Source: Hanleya hanleyi
Taxonomy: Eukaryota > Mollusca > Polyplacophora > Lepidopleurida > Hanleyidae
DNA: 64,000 nucleotides
Assembly: GCA_036873755.1 (NCBI GenBank)
Contig: JAVTVY010020429.1
Coordinates: 1 to 64,000, forward strand
Direction: 5' to 3'
Below are positions 54,068-64,000 of the stretch, piece after piece. The notes under the pieces are model-generated. The model searched no databases. It saw only the letters and a list, made by a program, of their open reading frames with translations, and had not been told where the DNA came from. How positions within the stretch are numbered: the first letter of the stretch is position 1; each line of letters starts with the position of its first letter. The position numbers were made by a program, and so were the translations under genes.

Positions 54068-54480
54068 GAAACTTGCCACTCGCCACGCGCCGTGGACTCT
54101 CCGGTGTGCGGTGAATGGCGACTTTCTCCTATCTCTTAACATGTAAAAACTCGCTACTCGCCACGCGCCGTTAAACGCGGCGACTTTGGCCCTACCTCTT
54201 AACCTGAAAAAACTCGCCGCGCGCCACTCGCCGGACGAACCATGGCGCGCGGCGACTGGCGACTTTTGACGGTAGAGAAACTCGCCACTCGCCACGCGCC
54301 GTGGACACTCCGGCGCGCGGCGACTGGCGACTTTCTCCTATCTCTTAACCTGCAAAAACTCGCCAGTCGCCATGCGCCGTAAAACGCGGCGAGTTTGGCC
54401 CCATCTCTTAACCTGAAAAAAAAACTCACCACTCGCCGGACAAACCACGGCGCGCGGCGACTGGTGACTTTGGACTTCTG
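54068..54480. repeat. GC-rich tandem and inverted cluster with 'ggcgactggcgac'
   Basis: Two units of about 210 bases. Each has ctcgccactcgccacgcgcc, cgcgcggcgactggcgact and tctcttaacctg. Inside each, the cgccactcgcc and ggcgactggcg words face each other. Open frames here are repeat artefacts. Confidence 0.82.
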
Positions 54481-54489
54481 AAATCGCCA

Positions 54490-56861
54490 GCAGTTTGCAA
54501 TAATTCACTCATTTGCCGCTGCCGCGGAACAAACGGTTTCCTCGCATAGGTTTTGTGGCCAGTAACCGACATCACATCAATGATGGACACACCCACCTCA
54601 AGCAGAACCGTGGCAGTTGTATTTTCCTCGCGTATCCAATTTTTATATACAAAGCTGATTTTTGTTAAACGTTTTTCTTTATACGTATTTATTAAAAAGA
54701 CTTGATTAATAAAATAAAACTACCTTAATACCGGTATATTTAGAAGCTGATTTTTGTTAGATCTGAACGTTTTTCTTTAGATGTATTCATTTATAAGTCG
54801 ATTAATAATGTAAAACGAATTTAATATCTTTAAATATCCGTATTCCCTATTTCGTTTGCCTGTCGGTCCCTGGTTTCCTTTCGTTTGTTAGCCAGATCTC
54901 TTAATTTCTCATCGTCAACGGTGGAAAATCTACCTTTGTTCAGCTGATCACACTCGTGTTGTGTCTCGTTTAAGGATCATCAGGATCTTTGAGATTTTCG
55001 AAAAATTTTGCCGAGTCTAAATTCCCCAAAACGCCCCTCATCATTATAATGACCATCTTTTATCACACAATGATACCATGAGACATGAAATGGAAAAAAA
55101 TGTATTTATTTTTTTGGGGGAAAAATGTTTTCAATACCTTTGTGAAGCAAACATGAAATGGAATGACAAAGAATTTCGCGAAGCGACTTTCAGAAAATAA
55201 ATACTATAACAGGCCAGGAAAAAGATAAATGAAATGTCTCAACTAAGTTTTGGAGATTCTACGAGCAAAATTATCCATTTCGCCTGAAGCACATGCATGG
55301 CCGTACATACATTTTAGACTCAGCACGTGTACACAAAATGACCGCTGAAATCTCGCTATTTTTCCTTCGACGTCACAACGAAATAATAATAATTCAATAG
55401 AAAATAAACTATGGCCGATATAAAATTCAAATTTTCCACAAATATACAGTATACGTAATTTTCAGCCCATATATTGACATAGAAATCGAATTTAGCGCTT
55501 CGATTCCACGCAACTCAGAATGTGTGAGCATGCTTCTTTTCCAAACAAATTGACCCATCACATCTCATTTATATTCATACGCCTAAATAGGCATGTCGAA
55601 AATATCAAAGAAGCATCATAATTCAGTGAAATATGGTGATATTTAGTATACAAATTATTTAATTCGACAGTTTTATTGCAGAAAATCATTTTTGTCAACC
55701 TCTTTGGAGATCTGAACAATTCAGTTTACTTGACCACAACTTCAAGTAGGTCTTTCTTGTTTACCCTCAACGAAGAGATGATTCAACTTTATCCGTCACT
55801 ACATTTCTTCAATTTCCATATTTTACTTCGAGAAATCCACTACATTTTTGATCAATTTTGCTCTACAGTCGTTTTTGCGAGTTGGTTCAAAGAAATAGTA
55901 ATATTTTCTTGTGTTTAATTGTGTTTCCTATCTTTCTGAGACGAAATAATGTGCGCTTGATAATTTAGTGCCTTTTTGAAAATTTAAACCTGACGAAAAA
56001 ATGTCAAAATCTTTCACATCCCCCTTCTTCTTAGGACAGGAAGAAGAGATTCATCATCTGAGTCTCTCATGAACTCTTCGATCTCCGCTTCTCTGGATAA
56101 TTCATATCTGAAAGCACGTCTTGTTTCTCCTTTTGTTCTGTTTCTTATTGTGTAATACTCGTATGTCCCAATTAAAATAAACTAAAAGTTCCCTACTTGA
56201 ATGGTATCCATTCTATTTGTTTATTCGATTGTAAAGCCAGACGAGACTTTGTCCTGCCATTTATCACCCGCCCTGTGAAATGGATTCTCCCAAGTGAAAA
56301 CCTGCGCGTGTCAAGATTACGGGTGTTCTAAACCGTGCTAAATCGTCTAATAATTGCACGGTTATCAGTATGTAATAGGTGTAAGTGTTATAGAACTGTA
56401 TTTTATACCGCTCAAGCCGACGCTGGATGACGTGCGGTCGTGCCATGCAAGGTGTGGATGAGATACGAATAATCATAGAAATCATTTTGGTTCTTGATAT
56501 GCATTTATACACTATGCAATCAGAATATCAACCCTATCATGCGATTTCTTATCAGTACCCCAGCATCTTTTTTCATCGGTATTGGATATTGCCTTCCATT
56601 GCAATAACTCGCGTAGGCTACCGGGATCTGGCGACGGTCAGGAAACTGAAGTCAGAAGCAGTCAATGTTCATGTTGGCAAGCCTCACTCCATTCATTTCT
56701 GAATTCATTTTGACATTAATTCAGGCGTGCATACAGTGGAACACCCTGGGTGATAGTGGTGGTATCCTCGTTTCCGAAGACTCCAGACCTGAATGAATGT
56801 CATCACGCTTTACACTAATAATTTGAACAACTTGAACAAAAAATTCCTCTCGTATTTCCAG
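54490..56861. other. intergenic or upstream-intron sequence, no gene seen
   Basis: AT-rich sequence with no splice-flanked conserved coding that I can see. It may include the 5' part of the sushi/Ig gene, but I found no signal-peptide exon I could defend. Confidence 0.35.
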
Positions 56862-57035
56862 TGACCACCTGCCCCTGTGTTCAAACGCCGAAAAACGGAG
56901 GAGCTGTTATGTATGGCAATACCATTGGTGATGTGATCAGATTTTCTTGCGACGTCGGTTATAGCATGGTCGGTTTGAGTTATATACATTGTGAAGAAAA
57001 CGGCGACTGGACTGATAATCCACCGCATTGTAGAG
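56862..57035 (+). CDS. sushi module exon 1
   Basis: Encodes TCPCVQTPKNGGAVMYG, FSCDVGYSMVGLSYIHC and NGDWTDNPPHCRG. It has the four cysteines and the Trp of a CCP module. The acceptor is TTTCCAG and the donor is AGAG|GTAAAG. Confidence 0.92.
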
Positions 57036-60000
57036 GTAAAGTTTTTAATCATTCCAATCGACCAAGCAACCATGCATATTGCGGTATATAAATGCTCTTA
57101 GTTTACTATTGTATGGAGTAATTCTAATGTATATAGAGTGTGAGTTACAATAGTCATCCACTGTCTCTGAATTGACACGTCGTGAATCATTGTTTTTTAC
57201 TCAGAATCGCAATGCTATTATCGGTACTTCTGTTCAAGCAGGCCCGACGATGATTGCATGTTCGCCTTTACTAAAGCGGCTAAAACGGTTCATTGTTAAC
57301 AGTCACAATATGCTTAAACTGATGTGATATCCTGATCATTGGATTAGTAAACCATCTTCAGGTTTGAAGCTCATTAGCCCGATTTTCTACAGTCAAATGC
57401 TGTTTAATGTAGCATATGAAACAGAATTTATATAATTCCTGCGAAATATGCAGTAAAATTGGGGGGGGGGGGGGTCATCACACTTTTTAAAATGACAGCA
57501 GTGTGACAGATACATGGAGCCTTTCCAGCCCTATCGTGAGTGGTGGTGGTGGGGCGGGGATTGGGGTCGAAGTGGGGAAATATTCTTGGTGATCAACTCA
57601 AGGCATTTATAAGGTTGCCTTTATTAACATCTATAGACAGCACAGAATAGAGCTGTTGGATTACGGCGTGACTGTCAGCTATATCATGTCATCGATTTAG
57701 AGAAAAAATACCAGTAACATCTTACTAGAAACATATACATGTATTCATATACGTAATCTAAATGGTCAAATATTCTTAAACGTAATCTAAATGGTCAAAT
57801 GAAATGAATATCAAGTATGTATTCCGTTGGATAATTCAAGGCGGCAGCGAATGCAAAGCAGCTTTAGCTATTACTTTCCTTAGACGGTCTGAAGCTTTGA
57901 GAACCTCACATTCCCAAGAGACCGTAGCAATGATTTCTCCTCATACTTCAGTGTAGATAATCGACTGATCTTTACATCTATTCCAGACGACAAGATAATA
58001 AAGGCCGTGACTTACTCTGCTTGTACTCTGCTTGTTCCCGGACCGAACACCCATCTGTATCTAAACTACGAAAAGTTATCAAGCAACACCACTTTAACTT
58101 TTCCACATGGGACAGAATTACAAGCACGATGTAGTGATATTGGCAGGTTTGTTTTTCGCGGGCGTCAAAACTTTGCCTGTAGGGATGGAACCTGGGGTGG
58201 AGAGATACCCTACTGTATTCCGAATGAGCAAAACACAGGTAAATATGTATACGGAATTCAATTCGTTAGGTTCAGCATGTCAACCTCAGCGTATAGTGAC
58301 GGTTCCTACACGACATGGACCAATCTCCCTAGTATAATCCGTGGCGTGTCCTACTCCTCCTCCTCCTCCACTTTACTCACTGCACAGCGACACCTCCTCC
58401 TCCTCCTCCTCCACTTCACTCACTGCACAGCGGGTCGCATAGGTGTGGCGCGGGATAGGCTGGGGCGATAGACCTGGGGTTTTCGCTACCTGAGATTCCA
58501 TGGGCCAGGCTTTCACCCTAGAGTAGAATGGGTCGACTGTGCATGCGCGATGAGTAGTAGTATAGAAAGGGCACGCGACCTCCCTATCCCTATAGGTGTG
58601 GCGCGGGATAGGGTGGGCCGAGAGACCTGGGGTTTTCGCTACCTGAGATTCCATGGGCCAGGCTTGCACCCTACAGTAGAATGGGTCGACTGCGCATGCG
58701 CGATGAGTAGTGCGCGATGAGTAGTATAGAAAGGGCACACGATCTTTCTATCCCTATAAACTAACCCATGGGGGTGAATGAACCCATGGGGGTGAATGAG
58801 CCATGAGGTGAAATCCGTGGCGTATGAGGGTCGGCTCATGTGGGTTTCACTTCTTAAGGGTCGGCTCATGTGGGTTTCACTTCTTAATCCGTGGCGTATG
58901 AGGGTCGGTTCAGATCCCTTGGGGTAGGGACATGCCCCTGAGGGCAGTGGGTGGGTTCAATGAAAGCTCGTACATATAATCAGACAAAATTAATAGATGT
59001 AGAGCATGAAGATGAGCTCATTTATGAAGGCTTCATTTTGCTATCCCCGGCTCCAAGATGAATTAGTCAATAATTGCATAAAGCGAAGACTACTAAGCCG
59101 TTACGAGCTAATGCAGAACATTTCGATTAAACATCATGTGTACACGGAACATATTTAACAAGTGAACAACATGATGTATGCCATGATCAGGGAGAATGGG
59201 TGATAACAAACACGCTGCATAAGATTAGTTTTCTTTAACATCGGTAAAAAATAGAAACAGAAACAACCGAAAAACTATTTCATGGTGAAGGTTTTTTAGT
59301 TATGTGCCGATTATTCACACGTGTAAAAGGGGCCTGTCCGGGACAAATCTGATTAACAATATCTAGAAAACAATATAAGAGATTAACTTAGATGAGTATG
59401 GCGTGATATGATGTGTGTTTTCAGGTAACTTTACGCCCACTGTGGCCTTTGAGATAACGATTGGTCAAAGCGTCATAACTCCGGATGGTCAGCTGGCTAT
59501 CAGACCTGGATCCAAAGTTGTTTTCACGTGCCACTATAACAACACGGATGATTGGTTCCTATACTGGGTGAACGAACACCGGAACTCTTATCCTACCCAG
59601 GAAACCAACAACAGCACACTGCAGCTGACGATTAAGAATATTTCAGAATCGGATTCCGGGGAATTCTCTTGCTACAATTTAGACAAAGTTGGGAGAACAG
59701 CAATATCCGTTGTCGTTGAAGGTTTGGATGCTTCTTATTTGTATTTTTGATCAGGATGGCCTAAAACATCAAAGTGTTTACTGACAATTTCTACACTTGC
59801 ACTTCCGCTTTTTCAAACACATATTTGCTTGCATTCACTAACCATTTTCACAAAACCTCAGCCTTCTATATGCCAATAAAGAAAATAGCCTGCATATATA
59901 TAACTTATATTTGTTGCGTTTACTCTGTGGGCCCTGAATATTCTTACTAGTTTAAACGGATTTCGGGGTGGATATAATTTCTGATATTGGAAATCGGAAA

Positions 60001-62001
60001 TGGTCAATATTTCGGTTACTGGCATCTGGGAGTGGCTTCAAACATTTTCTGATGATCCGGCAATAGACTCTCCCATCGACCTTTCCCTATCTTCCGATTG
60101 AATATTGTAATATTATTGTAATTTTCAAGACTGGAAGTGTTCTCAAACGGTACTTTTATCGCACAACGTTATTCTGGAGGGAGAAGACAATAAGCTTGGC
60201 GGGAAAGCAGTATTTCGGTGCTCGGAGGGATACAATATGGAAGGTTCGAACCAAAGCACCTGCATGCCTGGCGGGAAATGGTACCCAAAACCACCAGTGT
60301 GTAAAGGTAAATCTGTCCCCACATCAGCATTATATAACATTGTTGCTCCACGTACTTGGCCATTGCAGCTTTTCGGAAGATTTAGTTCCGAAGATTTAGC
60401 AATAGGCGAATGTTTGATCCCGAATAGAAACAGTGGGCCAAGGATATAATCTGTTTCACCATACAGGAATCTGAAAACATGCCAAGTGCTCATAGCTCAA
60501 TCCTTTCTATATTTCGCAATCTCAGACAACAAACTTTTTGTGGGCACGTTGTCAATCTGATTATAATACTCACGATTTAGCCCATCGTAAATGCGAATTC
60601 TCTTTGTTGACACGAGATCGGAGTGGCGCCAATCAAGCTTACAGCCTTCCGTTTGTGTATGTTTGCAGGTATCACGTGTCCGTGTGTGGAACCTGGACCC
60701 AGGTTAATCATGAGAACCATACGAAGTGAGAGTTTTCATCACGTCTACTTCTCCTGCCTCCCTGGCTACCAACTATACGGTGCCAGTGATATCGTTTGCA
60801 ATTCGAACGGATCTTGGAGCGATGCCATTCCAACATGTCATGGCAAGTTAGCCAAGTTGTCATTTGTGTGTCTAGTTAAATTAGGCGTTTCTATCTTATT
60901 TTCCGACCAGGCCTTCGTTTTTGTAGGAAATTAACACAAGATCGATATTGCCTTCAGTAGGTGTAGGCTGACCACCTGAATCCAATTTTCAGTTCAAAGC
61001 AATTACGAATTTGACTGAACAACCTGAAAACTACAGCCAGTTATCAAGTCTTATGATTTTTCTTGCAGGACTAGACTGTGGTGACCCACCCGGTTTTAAT
61101 GAAGGAAGACTGGTCGGCAACAGAACCACCCTTGGAGCTGTGTTCAATTTCCGGTATCCTCTACATTTCTTCCTCTACATTGATAAATAGCCTAATTGGC
61201 TCTATGGACTACGTCATTAAAACGAAATCGATCAGTGACATTGATCGTTGATCTTTTGACCTCAATCTTGGTAGCCGTCATCGCTTCCCATCAATGCAAA
61301 TGTGATTTTCCATGGTTCCCTGGTTGTATTTATATTCCCAATGGCCTTGACCTTTGACATTTCGACATCATTATGTTTCTTTATTGCCATAAGAGTGAGG
61401 AATTCCTCAAGTTTGATGAAAATCCTCATCCTTGGACTGCAGTAATAGCACGGACAATATTTTTAATAATTTCCTGTCTGAGAGGGAGCACCGTGACATT
61501 GACCTTTGACGCATTTGACCATTGATAATTTTAGTACCTGGCTCTCACTGATGTATCCACTGAATCAAACCTTGAATTGTCACGTTTTCCTTATTATTAT
61601 GCCACTTTGACATTGGCCTGTGACCGCAGTTTTGGTTCGCGAGATTTATGTGACCCCTTAGTTATTCTGTTGAAATTTGAGAGAAATCGGTCAATTTGTT
61701 GAAAAGTCAAGAAACTAAATAACGAAAGTGGAAAGAAGAAGAAGAAGAATGAGAACGTGTGCCAGCTGTATCTGACGTAGTCCAAACACTATTATCTCAA
61801 TACTGATTTAATCTCTACAGATTTCTATACCAAATATTATATATGGGTTACATGGGTGTAGAATACGGTACTATATGTACTCACAGTTGCATGTCCCATC
61901 ATCTGACAGGTGTTCCAATGGCGTTATCCCCGAAGGTTATCCCCACTTCACAAGATGTCAGGCGGACGGTACCTGGTCCAATCCTGCTCCAGCATGCCTC
62001 G
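56862..62001 (+). CDS. sushi (CCP) and immunoglobulin domain protein, partial, 7 exons seen
   Basis: An extracellular-type protein, probably a secreted or membrane receptor or adhesion protein. Exons in order: CCP; CCP-like; Ig; CCP; CCP; and one CCP split over two exons. Almost every exon is a symmetrical phase-1 module, with a Gly codon at the junction (CRG, VVEG, CKG, CHG). This is the classic exon-shuffling pattern of such proteins. No signal peptide, transmembrane segment or stop is visible, so both ends lie outside or were missed. The domain order is not one I can tie to a named gene. A role in complement-like or lectin-type immunity is possible, but that is inference only. Confidence 0.85.
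57986..58238 (+). CDS. sushi-like module exon 2
   Basis: Encodes KAVTYSACTLLVPGPN, FPHGTELQARCSDIGRFVF and CRDGTWGGEIPYC. A CCP-like module with an N-terminal extension, ending in a NEQNTG linker. The acceptor is TTCCAG and the donor is ACAG|GTAAAT. Confidence 0.88.
58321..58973 (-). repeat. unclassified repeat element (copy B, inverted)
   Basis: Inverted partner of 37961-38789: ccctagtataatccgtggcg, two units with ctgagattccatgggccagg and actgcgcatgcgcgatgag, then aagggtcggctcatgtgggt units and caatgaaagctcgt. It sits in an intron of the sushi/Ig gene. Internal units vary in number between copies A and B. Confidence 0.85.
59425..59721 (+). CDS. immunoglobulin-domain exon 3
   Basis: Encodes an Ig fold: PGSKVVFTCHYNN, WFLYWVNE, STLQLTIKNISESDSGEFSC. 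The first Cys, the Trp, the DSGxxxC motif and the second Cys are present. The acceptor is TTTCAG and the donor is GAAG|GTTTGG. Confidence 0.92.
60130..60306 (+). CDS. sushi module exon 4
   Basis: Encodes DWKCSQTVLLSHN, LGGKAVFRCSEGYNMEGS, STCMPGGKWYPKPPVCKG. A complete CCP module. The acceptor is TTCAAG and the donor is AAAG|GTAAAT. Confidence 0.92.
60669..60842 (+). CDS. sushi module exon 5 with a GC donor
   Basis: Encodes CPCVEPGPRLIMR, VYFSCLPGYQLYGASDIVC, NGSWSDAIPTCHG. The acceptor is TTTGCAG. The phase-1 end at the Gly codon is followed by GCAAGT, a consensus GC-type donor; no GT alternative fits the frame. Confidence 0.9.
61069..61153 (+). CDS. sushi module exon 6 (first half)
   Basis: Encodes GLDCGDPPGFNEGRLVG and TLGAVFNFR, the N-terminal half of a CCP module. 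The donor is CCG|GTATCC. Confidence 0.82.
61910..62001 (+). CDS. sushi module exon 7 (second half)
   Basis: Encodes CSNGVIPEGYPHFTRC and DGTWSNPAPACLG, which completes the module begun in exon 6. The acceptor is TGACAG and the donor is CTCG|GTAAGA. Confidence 0.85.
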
Positions 62002-64000
62002 GTAAGAGTCGATGGTGTTTGATTGTTCTGTTAAGGCACATCATCATGTTGGCTCCTCGATAGCTGCAAAATGTAGCTCTCTTTTTGAAGCCAGTAGGCT
62101 GAGATTCCATTTCATGTAAAGAGAGTCCTGTATATTAGAACAGTATCATCTTAATAAACAATTGTTTTTGGTCCAAAAACTATATTCAACAGTATCAATG
62201 TCGTAGCCTGTATTCCGTTTCCAATACCACTACCACCATATGATCTACAAAGGGTTGCGACAATGATCCATGGTTGTGATGCCGACAAATTACATATGCC
62301 GACTCACTCACCTGTAACTCCCACCCTCTGTGTTTCGGAAGACGTTTGCGTGATACATTTAGCTGAAGGTTACTTGCGCCTAATATCTTTCTAGGGCCTA
62401 TAATATCACAAAAGATGCGTAGTTACGTTTACATACGAAAAATTCCCTTGGGTGTTACGTTAGTAAAGCCAAAAATCAATTGCTTTTATTCTGAACGAAA
62501 AATTGTGTCGTTTGGATTGTTAACGGCAGAAGTGACGTAAAACAGCGTCAACTAATGTTTGAAATCGGGTTCTGGTCTATTTTTGGCCTTTCGTATACAT
62601 TTTAGTATGGATTTTGAATATACGATAGATAAAATATGACATCTCAAACCACAACGAATCTATTATTTCAAAGTCACCACATCCCGCACTTCCAACTATC
62701 ACAACGCTTCTGGCTCAAAACCCATTCGTAGCAAGTCATATATTATTCACGAGTGAGAAGAGTCAGGTGACCAAGCTCATAACAGCCAATGGCAAGGCCG
62801 TTCGTATCTCTCATCGGCAATACACAACATTCCCGACAGTTCGGCCTATTCAGTCGAAGTCATATCGCCTCGCGCATTAATGGTGTGAGGATTTTACAGC
62901 TCTCTAACGTGAAAAGTACAAGCTTCCCTTCAGAGCGTGAATAATTGTCAATCAAAATATCTTCGTCCGGAAGTTCGTGGGTTGTTAGCAACCACCTCGC
63001 TGGGGGTCTAATAACACCCCAGCCACCAGTCAGATTTTTGGACCGGATTCGGGGCCTTCGCGCACATCGCCGGAAGTGACATCATATATAGTAAAATAGA
63101 TGTTTAACGAAAATTTTGATTACTTTTCAAGTCTGCATAATACCTCCGTTGACCTAGCGTTAAAAAAGAATTATCTGGAGATAATTTTCCCTGTTTATCT
63201 GGACAGAGCATATGAAAAGTAGTTCGCCCATGTGCAACACTAAAGGAGTCGTTTGGTCGGATTCAAACTGAAGCGTGCGTTGGTTGGTTTCCCCTATACG
63301 TCATAGCAACGTAGTAAAGGTCAACTTCCGCTATTGGAGGCAGGGATGTTATTGGAGCCTGCGAAATGGAGCATGCGCTGTGGGGAGGTTGGGTTGTTAG
63401 GAGCTTGTTCTCTCCATCCCGTGCTCGTCAACTGTCGTCGAGTATGGTGCTTGTTCTCGATGATAGCGTCTGTGTGTCATACGAACGTCACACATTTGAT
63501 CCGTGATCCGCCGCACCTGAGACACACCACATACGATAGGAGGTATTTCCGCTCACATAGTCCTCGTTGTATTCTCCCTTATCAGGAGATAAAATATATA
63601 TCTAACTGAATTGAATATTGCTTTGAGTCTACCTCCGAAGGATCTTGTCTATTTGAGGTGTTTCACCTCAAGCTGATCTCCATGAAAACGGAAGTCATAC
63701 ACTGACATGCGCTGCCGGAGATAGGCTTCCAACATGGAAACCAATATGGACTCCTACCAGTGCGGGTCGAGATGCTATATCCCACATTATAGTACGAGAC
63801 CGTGCCGAGTGAACCAACAAGGGCAGGTCCGCGTAGTCCAAGTGATCACGCGATAACCTGTTATCCAGGAACATCTAGAAATACCCTTACGGGGCTTATT
63901 TTCAGCAACAGCTTCTACCAATGAGCCAGCTTAGTGCATCGCTATCACCTAGGTCACAATGCGTCTAAATATATAAGCGTAAATTCTCCTCTCATTATAC
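62002..64000. other. downstream intron or intergenic, no gene seen
   Basis: After the exon-7 donor I find no further CCP- or Ig-coding exon on the plus strand. An open stretch near 63334-63609 has no domain I recognise and no clear splice sites. Confidence 0.35.

Noticed and set aside
63334..63609. Open frame of 91 codons near the right edge
   Set aside because: No family, no splice-site support, no CCP or Ig motif; chance frame.

Overview
This is an animal nuclear DNA window. It holds spliced genes with GT-AG introns, long repeat-rich introns, SINEs with target-site duplications, and two large mobile elements. I infer a marine mollusc, probably a gastropod. The reasons are the SINE tail (TTTAACGTCG followed by GAGTGAGTGAG-type ends), the degenerate gcaatatttccactctatag repeat near 3.05 kb, and the density of short tandem and fold-back repeats. 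The species is not determined.

Left third (about 1-34.6 kb): one host gene on the minus strand, the peroxisomal ether-lipid enzyme alkylglycerone-phosphate synthase (AGPS). I place 19 coding exons, from exon 1 at 34.5 kb with a peroxisomal PTS2 signal (RLDVIRRHL) to an exon at 1.1 kb with the HHH motif. Only the short last C-terminal exon is missing and probably lies left of the window. Its introns hold a 38-bp minisatellite (7.9-9.0 kb), a 161-bp satellite (12.0-13.05 kb), at least four SINEs with clear TSDs, several fold-back elements, and a 6.5-kb DIRS-type tyrosine-recombinase retroelement (18.77-25.27 kb). The DIRS copy keeps inverted terminal repeats and an internal complementary region, but its genes are broken.

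Middle (about 39.7-51.35 kb): a Polinton/Maverick (adintovirus-like) element lying tail-first, with all its genes on the minus strand. It encodes a chromodomain integrase, a packaging ATPase, a double-jelly-roll major capsid protein, remains of a minor capsid protein, an adenain-type cysteine protease, several small conserved virion-type proteins, a single-pass membrane protein, a pair of tandem paralogues and a tail-anchored small protein. I see no protein-primed DNA polymerase B. Several genes carry stops or frameshifts. The element is bounded by unusually long (about 2.1-2.2 kb) inverted repeats that include the last 18 codons of the protease. A relic of an older right terminus sits just inside the right repeat, which suggests that an inverted copy of the left end was added to an already complete element.

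Right part (about 56.9-62.0 kb and beyond): part of a plus-strand gene for an extracellular or cell-surface protein of sushi (CCP) modules with one immunoglobulin domain. Seven exons are visible, and one intron begins with a GC donor. The intergenic stretches (34.6-39.7, 51.35-56.8 and 62-64 kb) hold repeats and no gene I can support.
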